From the NCBI RefSeq assembly GCF_964204865.1, contig NC_135260.1, positions 18,894,001 through 18,958,000 on the forward strand: 64,000 nt of DNA, read 5' to 3'. This DNA comes from Styela clava. Lineage: Eukaryota > Chordata > Ascidiacea > Stolidobranchia > Styelidae. The notes under the pieces are model-generated. The model was not told where the DNA came from. It saw only the letters and a program-made list of their open reading frames with translations, and did not search any database. The position numbers and the translations under genes were made by a program. Position 1 is the stretch's first letter; each line of letters begins with the position of its first letter. Below are positions 48,197 through 59,774 of the stretch, one piece after another.

Positions 48197-50980
48197 ATGG
48201 AAGAAGGTGAAATAATCACTGATAAATCTGCCAATCCCTCCATTATTTCTAATGATGATGATAGTGAGTTAACTGAAAGTAATGTTGAGGAAAAACTAGA
48301 AAGTGGGGATCAATCACTGGAACCTGTGGAAGCTGGATTACCTAATAAAAACAGTGAAACAAATGAGAAAGATAATGTTAACATTTCCAGTGAAACTAAT
48401 GTTGATACAGTGAAAACAGAACCTGATTTTGTTGCTAAATTAAATGAAAATTTATCTGAAATTAAAGATGAACCAAGCAGGTCATTGGAACAAGATATTT
48501 CTGATGTAAAGGATGAAATTAAATCGGATAATGATAATCAAACTAGTAAGATGACATATGATACTGATCAAACATCTAAACCAATCGACAACACGATTAA
48601 AGTGGAAAGTGATGGACAGAATTTGGATGGTGCGGTCATGGTTAAGGACACTACTGAAACTGAAGAGGGTGAACTAGATGATTCAAATGATGAAAAAGAT
48701 AATGTTCCTGATGATTTAACAACAAATAACAATATTGCAATCAATGAAACTGCTAGAACAAATATTGAATCGAAACCAGAAAATACATCGGCTGGTGATG
48801 GAATAAAACGTTCAGAATCAGTAAATGATGATCCAAGAGGGTATGGAATAGATGATAATAGACCGGATGATCTTGAACAATTGGACTATGATGAGGATGA
48901 CACTGATATTAGAATAAAAAACACAGATTTGTCAACTGATGCGTTTCGTGTAATTGATCGTGCCGTAAAAGAAAGATCTGATGGTGAAGTTGATAGTGAT
49001 AGCGATGGTGAACTTAAAAGTGATGGAGAAGATTTTGAAGAAGGAGAGACTAGAGATGGTCCACAAGATGTCCCTCAAGAACAGAAAAGACCTTGTAGAT
49101 TTTTTTTAATGGGGAACTGTACTTGGGGTGACCGTTGTCGATATCTCCACCCTGGAGTAAATGACAGAGGTAATTATAATATGTTCAGTGATAATGAACG
49201 CAATAGGCAAACCCAAAGGGACATTCCAGAATTTCATCAACAACCCCAAGGATACAGATCACCATGGGAAAATGAACCTCCACCTTTTATGCCCCCTCCA
49301 GTTGCTGAAACTGCTTGGGAAAAAGGTTTGAGACATGCAAAGGAATTAAAAAAGAGAGCTTTGCAGCGCAAAGTACAGGAGCCTGACTTTGTTCAAAAAC
49401 GTGAGGTGTTATCTCTAAATCTGGCTTTGAATGAGGATCGTGATATGGAATTTGTAGATCATAAACCTCTTGGACCAGCAAACAAAGGATTCGATCCATT
49501 TCAGGAAATTGAAGCGGATGAATATGCTGTACCAACACCTGAAGAAATGCGTCGTCAAGCGAGAATGCATCGTGAAAGACAGCGTGGGGGTCCACCACCC
49601 CCAATTCGTCACCCACCTGGGAAAGACCACAGACTTCCCCCTCCAGAGCATCTTTTACATCCAAAATCTCACGAAAGAAGGCCCCCTTCACCTCACAGGT
49701 TACCACCACCTGGCCATTATCCACCAGACATGAGGAGAATGTCACCACATCAACCCATCTATGGCAAAGATCGTCATCCAAAAGATTCAGGATTTATTCA
49801 TCGCGTGGATGAGCAGAGAGATGGAAATCGAGATAGACGTCCTGATAAAGATATGCAAAGACCAGACCAGCATTTGCCGTTGCATGATGATCGCAGGGAA
49901 GCGCCTCGTGACCAGACCAAAGATGAAAAGTTCCAAATAGATGAATTCAAGTTAGCTGAAAACGGGGCCCCTAATGTAAGAAGTGATCAATGGGTGGATC
50001 CATGGGCTCGTGCCCGGCCTCAAGCTAGAGGAAGAAATAAGAATAAAGATTCTTCTTCATCATCATCAGGGTCAAGTTCAGGTTCTTCTTCCCGTTCATC
50101 CTCTCATTCATCATATTCATCGAGGTCATCTTCAGGAAGCAGCAGATCATCATCAAGATCATCGGGTTCCTCACATTCCAGCTCGTATAGCAGTCATTCA
50201 AGTAGATCTCCAGCACCTTCGAAAGGTGTAAAGTCGAAGAAAAAAATTCTAGCCTCCGCTAAACAACGCAATGCCGCTGTTGGTGCACAAAAGAAAGCCC
50301 CACAAATTGTAGGTAAAAATACCACTGGTACGAAACCAGTAACACAAATTAAGTCAAGCAAAGACAAACAAATTATTCCACAGGCCAAGGCTCCACCTGA
50401 TGTTGCCAAAAACTTTTCTAATGCTGCCAACAATGCATCCCTTCCTGTACCTACTAATCTTACCATTAAGCCTATTGTTGCTAAAAAAGATAAAGCATTG
50501 CCCAAGAAACAGAGAAAATCCTCAAGTAGTAGTGAGTTTTCTCGGTCGGATAGTTCAGCGTCTCCATCACCATCTAGAGGTAAAAACAAAAGCGGTTCTG
50601 GCTCTGATTCTGGAAGTAGCGGCAGTTCATCTTCTAGTTATACTTCATCTTCTGGTTCATCTTCTTCAGATTCTGATGGAGATAAAACAAAATCAAAAAA
50701 ATCTGCCAAGTCTACTGGATCAGCAGGTGGTAACAAACCTCCCACTGTTCCCAAGGTTGCTGCTCAAAAAGGTAAGGTAGCAGTTCCATCTAAACCTGGC
50801 CGAAAAGACGTTAAAATGACAATCATTGATAAACCAGGTATTGCTAAAGATCGGAAACGCCCTGCTTCTGAACTTTCAGGTCAAACCAAGAAGCCACCAT
50901 CTAATAGGAGAGTTGAATTACTTGAACAATTAAGGGCAGTCGAGGATGCAATTGCAAGAAAACGTGCAAAACTGAATTGA
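48197..50980 (+). CDS. ZC3H18: ZC3H18-like CCCH zinc-finger protein, single exon
   Basis: From the MEEGEI start the protein has 927 residues; an in-frame ATG 21 bases upstream (MCSYTCD) is less likely because acidic MEEGE-type starts are common in such proteins and an acceptor-like CAG lies between them. ZC3H18 links the nuclear cap-binding complex and ARS2 to the NEXT/exosome RNA-decay machinery. Order: a long acidic N-terminal region with EEGE(L/T) repeats; one CCCH finger, C300-x7-C-x5-C-x3-H318; a conserved TAWEKGLRHAKELKKRA helix and an EPDF motif; a proline/arginine-rich region; two serine/RS-rich tracts (about 619-673 and 775-830); and a C-terminal ELLEQLRAVEDAIARKRAK coiled coil, the family hallmark. 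The reading frame is intact. Vertebrate orthologues are multi-exon. Confidence 0.88.
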   Translation: MEEGEIITDKSANPSIISNDDDSELTESNVEEKLESGDQSLEPVEAGLPNKNSETNEKDNVNISSETNVDTVKTEPDFVAKLNENLSEIKDEPSRSLEQDISDVKDEIKSDNDNQTSKMTYDTDQTSKPIDNTIKVESDGQNLDGAVMVKDTTETEEGELDDSNDEKDNVPDDLTTNNNIAINETARTNIESKPENTSAGDGIKRSESVNDDPRGYGIDDNRPDDLEQLDYDEDDTDIRIKNTDLSTDAFRVIDRAVKERSDGEVDSDSDGELKSDGEDFEEGETRDGPQDVPQEQKRPCRFFLMGNCTWGDRCRYLHPGVNDRGNYNMFSDNERNRQTQRDIPEFHQQPQGYRSPWENEPPPFMPPPVAETAWEKGLRHAKELKKRALQRKVQEPDFVQKREVLSLNLALNEDRDMEFVDHKPLGPANKGFDPFQEIEADEYAVPTPEEMRRQARMHRERQRGGPPPPIRHPPGKDHRLPPPEHLLHPKSHERRPPSPHRLPPPGHYPPDMRRMSPHQPIYGKDRHPKDSGFIHRVDEQRDGNRDRRPDKDMQRPDQHLPLHDDRREAPRDQTKDEKFQIDEFKLAENGAPNVRSDQWVDPWARARPQARGRNKNKDSSSSSSGSSSGSSSRSSSHSSYSSRSSSGSSRSSSRSSGSSHSSSYSSHSSRSPAPSKGVKSKKKILASAKQRNAAVGAQKKAPQIVGKNTTGTKPVTQIKSSKDKQIIPQAKAPPDVAKNFSNAANNASLPVPTNLTIKPIVAKKDKALPKKQRKSSSSSEFSRSDSSASPSPSRGKNKSGSGSDSGSSGSSSSSYTSSSGSSSSDSDGDKTKSKKSAKSTGSAGGNKPPTVPKVAAQKGKVAVPSKPGRKDVKMTIIDKPGIAKDRKRPASELSGQTKKPPSNRRVELLEQLRAVEDAIARKRAKLN

Positions 50981-51731
50981 TCGCGATAATACACAAATGA
51001 CCTTTGTTTAAATGGTTCTTGCTGAGATAGCACGATGTCAATCCAATTATTTGGTGACGAATCCACCATGATTGTCTGAGTTTGGAGATACCTGCTATCA
51101 GATGTATTATACTGTGTGGTGAACCTGTGTGAAACATTGAAAGAGAGATGAAATGTACTGAACATTGTCATTGTTGCAGTATATAAACAGATATATATCA
51201 CTCACTGGTTTCATTTTTTCCAAGGTTCCAGATTCCAACATCATTGATCTTATTCTCTATGAATTGATCTGATATGCAGCAAAATCTCAGCAATGTTTGT
51301 ATGCGACTCTCCCGCAATTATATCAGATGCTAGGGATATGAAACAGTTTAAAGAAACAATTGCATTACAACTTCCTTTTGAGTTGAGGGGAGGGATGATT
51401 TATTATATTTAAGTGTATGATAGAAAAAATCGGTTAATTAATATTGTTGGTGTAATTTGATCTGACATATACTAGGTAATATGCCATTTTATTATAGGAT
51501 AAATCCTTCAAGCCGCATTTTGCTAGAATGGAAAATTGCCAGTGCCTATCTACGCGTTTAGTCATCTTTGTACCAACTTCTTTCGGCAAATATTTTTTAC
51601 TATTTCAGACCATTTGAACACCTTGTTTGATTCCATTAGTACGCTTCATCTGTTTTCCTCGAAAGGCTGTATATAACCTATTTAAAAAGATTCGTTAGGA
51701 ACTTATGGCACGTTCTTAAAAAATATGGGAC

Positions 51732-51833
51732 CTCCTGAAGTATGCGCACCAAGATGGCGCACAACCTGAACTCAGGTTGTGCACCAGGTTAAGGTTCAGG
51801 TTGTGCGGCATCTTAGTGCGCATACTTCAGGAG
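51732..51833. repeat. 102-bp palindromic (foldback) element
   Basis: The arms CTCCTGAAGTATGCGCACCA and its inverted, slightly mismatched partner meet around a short centre of ACAACCTGAACTC/AGGTTGTG words. It lies in the probable 3' untranslated region of the ZC3H18-like gene, so it would fold in RNA as well. Confidence 0.8.
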
Positions 51834-52118
51834 TATCAAAATATGTTTTCAAATAAACATGCTTTAAATGTCATTTAACTGAAGGCTATTTAATTTTTGA
51901 AAGGTTGAAATTTTCCCCTATTCAATTGTACCATCTACAATAAGTTCTGTTTTAGTGCAAGATTTGTAATGTTGGTTACTTAATAACTTCTGTTTATGTG
52001 TAGCTTTGAATATCTTTTACAAAAGACCATTTGTTCCTTGTTGATATCATCTTAACTAGTCATTACCTGCCGCATTATTTGATGTTGACTTACAGTGTAT
52101 CATTTTTTGCTCTTTTCT

Positions 52119-52124
52119 AATAAA
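52119..52124 (+). terminator. Candidate polyadenylation signal of the ZC3H18-like gene
   Basis: AATAAA followed about 20 bases later by GAGGAAAAGTGCTC and T-rich sequence (TTGTTTGTT). An earlier AATAAA near 51854 is an alternative. Confidence 0.35.
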
Positions 52125-52129
52125 ATTGT

Positions 52130-53745
52130 TTTTAATGAGGAAAAGTGCTCTCACTACACTTGTTTGTTAGAAGTCATTTTATAACCAGGTTTTTTCTTAC
52201 ATATCTCAACTTGAAGATAAAGATTGCAGTAGTTTTGAAATTTCTTAGTTGTGCGATACTTTAGTTCATATTATGACTATGGATTTATTATGGGAATGAA
52301 TAGCACTATATTGCGTGTTGGAACTTTTGTTCATTATCATAGTTCAACCATTATCCTTTGACCAAGAAATTGGTTTTGGCAGTTGTTGGTTCAATAAGTA
52401 GCCCTTATGTTAAATATTTCACTCAGTTGACACGCCCCAAATAAAATGAGTAGAGAAGCTTACGAGTGAAGCCGATAATTTTACTTCGTATACAGGCAAT
52501 ATTAATTTTTCCTAAGTCAACAATTGACTTTTGGCTTCGACACTAGATGTAAAGCCCATGTTCGCTATCAATCTTTACGGGATTTTTCAAGTCGTCAGAC
52601 TGGAAGGGTGGGGGTACATGTCCCCCTCCCCAAAGGAAATTTTGCGTGATTTGCAGCAAGACATAAATTCATACATCTTTTCCAGCACAAGTTTGCTCTA
52701 TTTTTGACTGCTTCACTAAAAACAATAATTCTTTCACCAAATGAACCAAACGAGTTAGATGAAAATGCGCTTTTATTTGCATTGTAAAACTTTAACAGTA
52801 AAGTACATCTGTAGAGCGATGCTTTAAGATATTGCTGGATAACAGTGGCTACTTTTATCTGGCTTTGTTCGAAGCAAAAGGCACGAGTGGGCGTCGTATC
52901 CCCCCCTGTTTGGGCTGGCTATGCTCTTCATCAGATGAAGCTACATATAATGCAGATTTCAATTGACGTAATATAGAGTCAAATTCTGGATAAAAGCTTT
53001 ATTTATCGGTAGAAATATTTTAATATGCTTATTATCATCTTATCATTATTAACATCGATGCAAAGACATTGCGCATACCGTTGTTAATAATTATTTATAG
53101 GCCTAAATTAGCAAGAAATATGGCATTGCTTGTTCTAACTAAACTACACGATCGCGTCACACAGTAGGAAATGCCATCCCTGGTTTAGCAGATGTACCGA
53201 CAGCGCCAAACGACTGAAGGAAAAAACGATGTCGATGAAATCTGGAAATCTCAGTGCTCTTTAAACCTAAAAATGTTATAAGACTGAAACCTACAACGGG
53301 AAAGTTGGGCAAATGCAGTCACTCAAACGCTGAAATTCGAAAGAAATTATTCGCTGAAATTCCTTCCCGTGCTAAGGTAAATAATGTCACTAAAATTCGA
53401 CGGAAGAAGTTTCTTCTCTGAAAAATCTTCTTAAAAAGCTAAATGTGCTGGTGAAAATAACAAGTAACGGTTTTCTTCAATGTGGCGTGATTTCGGAATC
53501 AATAAGAGGCTGAAATCTAAAAAAAGCAAATTATTTTTCTGACGGTAGTCTACGGATTCACTTGAAATGTGAACTAATTAGAAAGCTGAAATCCAAAAAA
53601 AATAGGCGTTTATAGGATAGAGTTTCTGGTTTTGAAATTTTTATGCTTGAGATAATTATCGTCGAATTTAACTCCACGTAATCTAGGACAACAATTAGTT
53701 TTTACGGCTTTGGCTCGTCACCTCTTCTTGGGACGATTTGCACAT
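52130..53745. other. No gene recognised
   Basis: AT-rich, no long frame, no RNA gene and no repeat ends seen before the MULE target site. Confidence 0.4.
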
Positions 53746-53764
53746 ATTTCTGCAGGTGACAGCA

Positions 53765-54290
53765 CATTTGAACCTACGTACATTTGAACCGTACATCTGA
53801 ACCCGTAATTTGAACCCAGGACAATTGCACCTGTATACTATTGCACCTATGGACATTTGCACCTACGGACATTTAAACCCATACATTTCCACCCATGGAT
53901 TTTAGCACCCGCATATAGATTGAACCCGCGGACATTTGAACCCGTGTACGTTTGCACCCGCGTACATTTGAACCCATGTACATTTGCACCCGCGGACATT
54001 TGAACCCGTGTACGTTTGCACCCGCGTACATTTGAACCCATGTACATTTGCACCCGCGGACATTTGAACCCATGTACATTTAAACCCACGAACATTTGAA
54101 CCCACGAACATTTGCACCCGCGGACATTTGAACCCATGTACAATTGCACCCACGGATATTTGAACCCATGTACATTTGAACCCGCGTACATTTGAACCTA
54201 CATACATTTACACCCGCGTCCAATTGTACCCACAGACATTTGCACCCATGAACATCTACACCCATGGGCATTTGCATTTACGGATATTAG
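53765..54290. repeat. Left minisatellite array of the MULE, 16-bp unit
   Basis: Units such as gtacatttgaacccat and ggacatttgcacccgc repeat with a strict 16-bp period. The outer part is the inverted counterpart of 57400-57740; the inner part is expanded by about ten units. Open frames over it (16-residue peptide repeats in every frame) are by-products of the period. Confidence 0.95.
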
Positions 54291-54627
54291 CGTCTTTACA
54301 TATACACCCTTATCCTTCCATGCTATATACTATAGTATAAAGGATTGGAAGGTACACTTTCTCCAAATGCATACGTTGCGAAAACACCATGGAATTCTCG
54401 ATTATATACTCGAAGAATTTATTACAACTATTTTCTATATATTTAAATTATATTATATATTTATATTATACTCCGTCTGTCATTGTCATCGCAATTGTCG
54501 ATATCATAAGACTCAATGGACAAAATGTTCCGCTGTAGAATGCGAGCCAAAATTGGGGAGTATGATTTGTGCTTTGAACGGTCGACGACTCATGAAGAGC
54601 GCTAGCAAGGATTTTAATTGATGTGTT

Positions 54628-54738
54628 AGTTCGATCCCGCGCAAAGTTTTTCCTCGCATCAATGCCCTTTTTCCCTCGCAGATAGTTCGATCCCGCGCAA
54701 AATTTTTCCTCGCATCAATGCCCTTTTTCCCTCGCAGA
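54628..54738. repeat. Tandem duplication, 56 bp x 2
   Basis: Two copies of a unit beginning agttcgatcccgcgcaaa, one or two differences, upstream of the MULE gene. Confidence 0.9.
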
Positions 54739-54812
54739 CAATTCCACACTGTTTCTTCAGGACGTTGCAGCTGCGAAGATGACAAGTCCCTTTGCGAAAA
54801 TAAGTTGGAAAC

Positions 54813-56193
54813 ATGGCGCCTACATTTTCCAAGACCACAAGAGGAAACGACTTACTGATTTACAAAGGCCACGAATATTGTAAGCGAAATGATCGGGTTT
54901 CAGATGCTACTCATTGGCGCTGCCGTCAGTTTAGGAAATTTCAATGTAAATCGACTGTTATTACGATCGGTGAAAATGTACTAAAAGAACTAGGATATCA
55001 CAGTCATTCTGGCGACAGCATTAAGACTGAAGTTGGGATCATCGGTGCAACATTAAAAGAAGCAGCATCAACACCATCAAATACATCGACAAGATATATT
55101 TTAGGTGAAGTATTGAATAATAGATCAACAGATGTACTAATGCGTTTGCCAGGCAAGTCGACTCTGGAGGCCAATATACGCAGAGTAAGGCGACAGAAAA
55201 ATTGTTCACGTACGAATCCTACAAGTGCAAGCTTTGATATTCCGAGCGAATATTTAGATATCATTTTGCATGACACTGGCCCGGAGGATCGTCATCGGAT
55301 AATGGCCATTGGAGATCGAACACTACTTGCACATCTAGATAGTGACACATATCTTGGCGACGGTACATTTGATGTGGTGCCCGATATTTTCTTCCAGTTG
55401 TATACAATTCACTGTAAAGTGGGCGCATCCTATCCACCATGCGTATATTTCCTATTACGAGACAAGCGACAAGAAACATACGTTCAGATGTTGGAAGTGT
55501 TGAAAATCATTTTCCCAAATGCTAACCCCACCAAAATCATTGTTGATTTTGAAATAGCAGCTATCAATGCATTCCATGCACAATTTCCTCTGGCCTATAT
55601 TAAAGGATGTTATTTTCACCTGTCACAAGCTATAATTCGAAAAGTTGGTTCTATCGGATTAAAAGAGAAGTTTGAATGTTCACCCTCTTTCAATCTGAAA
55701 ATTAGAAGTTTGGCAGCTCTGGCTTTTGTTAACTGGTCATTAACGAGGTTGCCGAAGTCTTCACCTTGCTTTGCGACACCTTCGAAGATTCGCCCTGAGG
55801 CAATCAACTTTTGCAATATTTTGAATCTACCTACATTCGTGGACCTCAAGTGGGTTTACGTCCAAGAGAAGCAAGATTTCCCCCTCGATTGTGGAACTAT
55901 GCCAAAGAGATTGAAATGATGCCTTCGGCCCCAAGAACAACAAACGCTGTAGAAGAATTTCACAACGCCTTACAAGGAATGTTTCGATGCAAACATCCGA
56001 GTATATATGGGGTTTGCTGAATGGCCTACGAAAAGACATTGCGGTCCACAAACTGACTGCGGCAAATGCTCATGTAGGAGTTACGGCCCACCAAAGATCA
56101 AAGTATGTACAACTTGCTGTTAGGTTGTCAGTTAAAGTTTTTTCATATGGAACTGAAACCGGCAAGCTGAGGTATCTCCACTCAATAGCTTAA
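54813..56193 (+). pseudogene. FLYWCH-MULE transposase gene, copy 1, recently broken
   Basis: The ATG at 54813 opens 368 codons. A FLYWCH zinc finger uses W35, C37, C45, H63 and H65. The MULE core has D183 in LGDGTFDVVP and D245 in IIVDFEIAA, then the C-x2-H style CYFHLSQAI. MULE transposases cut and paste their element using such a DDE core. The frame then breaks near 55735; the true continuation (EVAEVFTLLCDTFEDSP, then RTTNAVEEFHNALQ) is in another frame, with a TGA after EDSP and a TA insertion near 56008. The second copy (57759-58206) has neither of the last two lesions. A short unspliced intron near 55735 is possible instead of a deletion. Confidence 0.82.
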
Positions 56194-57394
56194 ATGCAGT
56201 CTATTTGATTTTGACTTTGATCGTGATATCGTAAAATTTCGTTTATCGTCATTATTTTGATTTGTTGTTTAACTATTGTATATATCATAATTGATAAATT
56301 CATATTTTGTAAAACGTCCATAGCTACTCTATCTCAAAATTGATCGCCCATTCGACACAAATTTGTGAGTGATAACTTTATTGAGATATTAAAATAAATG
56401 TAATCCGTAACCTATGACGTCGTTTGTAAATTGCAATATCATATTTAACAAACCCTATATGCTGAATATATGCGATTTACTCTAAATAGTGTAAACAGCA
56501 AAAACCATTTTTGGCCACGATAATGATTTTAAAACTTCTTCACTTTCGAATATTCAACATATTTACATGACTTACGATTTCTATGTATAGTTTTGTTCTG
56601 ACATTCTAATGAAACAATACTTCAATAAAACTGGCATTTGGCTATGAACATGTTGTTACAATAATGGCATAGTTTCATTATCTTAATTTCATATTTTCTT
56701 AGAAACGAAGAATCTGTGCGTTTATTTATTTATATACAGACAATAGTATTCAATTTATAGATTGATTTTAGGAAAAATGACAAAACCTGATTTGAGACAA
56801 CACTCATTTTCAACAGTAAAGCGTGGTCGTGTATGCATACATATAACAATTTTGTAAACATGCTAGCAAGAAAACATGAAGTGGCCACAGAGCTCCCAAA
56901 TCTCATGCTGGGCGGGATATCATAGTAGGCGTTTTCGGTGCAATAATTTCAGAACAAATTTATAGGAGTTGACCACTAAAAATATTACTGTAAAGCTAGT
57001 TTTAGTAAGACCCTCATTTAAGACTTCATTGGTCTGTGAGATATTTGTTCCGTATTAGCCCTGGTATTTCGTTGAAATACCGCTTTTTAGGTCATCGTCT
57101 GTTTTGGAGATCGCGGCTAACGAATGAGATAAGGATTTACAAATGTCAATGTAAAAAAAACAGCAAAAGAAAAAAGACCTTGGCAGAACAATGTTGTTTA
57201 TATCGTTAACAGACGTTTATCCCTCGGACTACAATGACACTCAAAAATGCTTGCTTCGTAGAAGCGGGTAAATGCATATACACCAAAACTAACTATAAGT
57301 GAAACAGTGTTGAAATTTAGAATATTGAGCATGATTTCTGTAACATGAAAATTATTTGCGACTGGAAATTACCGTTGGGGCAAACATTTTTTGT

Positions 57395-57745
57395 GAAAAT
57401 GTACGTGGGTTCAAATGTACGCGGGTTCAAATGTACGCGAGTTCAAATATAATATACGTTGGTTCAAATATACGCGGGTTCAAATGTCCGTTGGTTCAAA
57501 TGTCCGCGGGTGCAAATGTACATGGGTTCAAAAGTACGCGGGTGCAAACGTACACGGGTTCAAATGTCCGCGGGTTCAATCTGTATGCGGGTGCTAAAAT
57601 CCATGGGTGGAAATGTATGGGTTCAAATGTCCGTAGGTGCAAATGTCCATAGGTGCAATAGTATACAGGTGCAATTGTTCTGGGTTCAAATTACGGGTTC
57701 AGATGTACGGGTTCAAATGTACGCGGGTTCAAAGATAATGGAACC
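57395..57745. repeat. Right minisatellite array, inner copy
   Basis: Units like gggttcaaatgtacgc, inverted relative to the left array. Corresponds to the outer copy at 59415-59765. Confidence 0.93.
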
Positions 57746-57758
57746 TTATTTGAACCTT

Positions 57759-58206
57759 CGAGGTTGCCGAAGTCTTCACCTTGCTTTGCGACACCTTCGA
57801 AGATTCGCCCGAAGGCAATCAACTTTTGCAATATTTTGAATCTACCTACATTCGTGGACCTCAAGTGGGTTTACGTCCAAGAGAAGCAAGATTTCCCCCT
57901 CGATTGTGGAACTATGCCAAAGAGATTGAAATGATGCCTTCGGGCCCAAGAACAACAAACGCTGTAGAAGAATTTCACAACGCCTTACAAGGAATGTTCC
58001 GATGCAAACATCCGAGTATATGGGGTTTGCTGAATGGCCTACGAAAAAACATTGCGGTCCACAAACTGACTGCGGCAAATGCTCATGTAGGAGTTACGGC
58101 CCACCAAAGATCAAAGTATGTACAACTTGCTGTTAGGTTGTCAGTTAAAGTTTTTTCATATGGAACTGAAACCGGCAAGCTGAGGTATCTCCACTCAATA
58201 GCTTAA
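57759..58206 (+). pseudogene. MULE transposase C-terminal part, copy 2 (open frame, no start)
   Basis: The frame is open from the junction through LLCDTFEDSPEGNQLLQYFE, RTTNAVEEFHNALQGMF and IWGLLNGLRKNIAVHK to the stop after LRYLHSIA. It lacks the FLYWCH finger and both visible catalytic aspartates, so it cannot act alone, but it preserves the undamaged version of the tail that copy 1 has lost. The NAVEEFHN segment is the usual late MULE motif. Confidence 0.75.
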
Positions 58207-59414
58207 ATGCAGTCTATTTGATTTTGACTTTGATCGTGATATCGTAAAATTTCGTTTGTCGTCATTATTTTGATTTGTTGTTTAACTATTGTATATATCA
58301 TAATTGATAAATTTATATTTTGTAAAACGTCCATAGCTACTCTATCTCAAAATTGATCGCCCATTCGACACAAATTTGTGAGTGATAACTTTATTGAGAT
58401 ATTAAAATAAATGTAATCCGTAACCTATGACGTCGTTTGTAAATTGCAATATCATATTTAACAAACCCTATATGCTGAATATGTGCGATTTACTCTAAAT
58501 AGTGTAGACAGCAAAAACCATTTTTGGCCACGATAATGATTTTAAAACTTCTTCACTTTCGAATATTCAACATATTTACATGACTTACGATTTCTATGTA
58601 TAGTTTTGTTCTGACATTCTAATGAAACAATACTTCAATAAAACTGGCATTTGGCTATGAACATGTTGTTACAATAATGGCATAGTTTCATTATCTTAAT
58701 TTCATATTTTCTTAGAAACGAAGAATCTGTGCGTTTATTTATTTATATACAGACAATAGTATTCAATTTATAGATTGATTTTAGGAAAAATGACAAAACC
58801 TGATTTGAGACAACACTCATTTTCAACAGTAAAGCGTGGTCGTGTATGCATACATATAACAATTTTGTAAACATGCTAGCAAGAAAACATGAAGTGGCCA
58901 CAGAGCTCCCAAATCTCATGCTGGGCGGGATATCATAGTAGGCGTTTTCGGTGCAATAATTTCAGAACAAATTTATAGGAGTTGACCACTAAAAATATTA
59001 CTGTAAAGCTAGTTTTAGTAAGACCCTCATTTAAGACTTCATTGGTCTGTGAGATATTTGTTCCGTATTAGCCCTGGTATTTCGTTGAAATACCGCTTTT
59101 TAGGTCATCGTCTGTTTTGGAGATCGCGGCTAACGAATGAGATAAGGATTTACAAATGGCAATGTAAAAAAAACAGCAAAAGAAAAAAGACCTTGGCAGA
59201 ACAATGTTGTTTATATCGTTAACAGACGTTTATCCCTCGGACTACAATGACACTCAAAAATGCTTGCTTCGTGGAAGCGGGTAAATGCATATACACCAAA
59301 ACTAACTATAAGAGAAACAGTGTTGAAATTTAGAATATTGAGAAATGTACATGATTTCTGTAACATGAAAATTATTTGCGACTGGAAATTGCCGTTGGGG
59401 CAAACATTTTTTGT

Positions 59415-59765
59415 GAAAATGTACGTGGGTTCAAATGTACGCGGGTTCAAATGTTCGCGAGTTCAAATATAATATAAGTTGGTTCAAATATACGCGGGTT
59501 CAAATGTCCGTTGGTTCAAATGTCCGCGGGTGCAAATGTACATGGGTTCAAAAGTACGCGGGTGCAAACGTACACGGGTTCAAATGTCCGCGGGTTCAAT
59601 CTGTATGCGGGTGCTAAAATCCCTGGGTGGAAATGTATGGGTTCAAATGTCCGTAGGTGCAAATGTCCATAGGTGCAATAGTATACAGGTGCAATTGTTC
59701 TGGGTTCAAATTACGGGTTCAGATGTACGGGTTCAAATGTACGCGGGTTCAAAGATAATGGAACC
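59415..59765. repeat. Right minisatellite array, outer copy (terminal inverted repeat)
   Basis: Nearly identical to 57395-57745 and inverted relative to 53765-54000. It ends in ggaacc directly before the ATTTCTGCA duplication. Confidence 0.93.
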
Positions 59766-59774
59766 ATTTCTGCA

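Larger units (their letters stand above)
53755..59765 (+). mobile_element. MULE transposon, full length, with 9-bp target duplication
   Basis: A 6011-bp element flanked by perfect ATTTCTGCA (53746-53754 and 59766-59774), the 9-bp duplication typical of Mutator-like elements. The ends GGTGACAGCACATTTGAACC and GGTTCCATTATCTTTGAACC (the latter read inward from the right) are related. Inward from both ends lie inverted arrays of a 16-bp minisatellite, so the terminal inverted repeats are largely minisatellite. It contains a FLYWCH-MULE transposase gene and a tandem duplication of its right 2.0 kb. Confidence 0.92.
55744..59765. repeat. Tandem duplication of 2.0 kb (offset 2015 bp)
   Basis: 55744-57745 and 57759-59765 are about 98-99 percent alike by eye. 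The first copy ends at the element terminus (ggaacc), then 13 bp of filler (ttatttgaacctt), then the second copy starts inside the transposase gene. Thus the element has an inner and an outer right end. Confidence 0.93.

Noticed and set aside
49287-49781. 164-codon minus-strand open frame
   Set aside because: Lies wholly antisense to the intact ZC3H18-like gene; an effect of its biased codons.
50400-50780. 126-codon plus-strand frame
   Set aside because: Shadow of the ZC3H18-like coding sequence in another frame.
53847-54277. Cysteine/tryptophan-rich repeat proteins of up to 114 codons
   Set aside because: All three frames are open because of the 16-bp minisatellite period; no sign of selection for one frame.
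57459-57839. 126-codon frame
   Set aside because: Read through the right minisatellite array into the transposase in the wrong frame.
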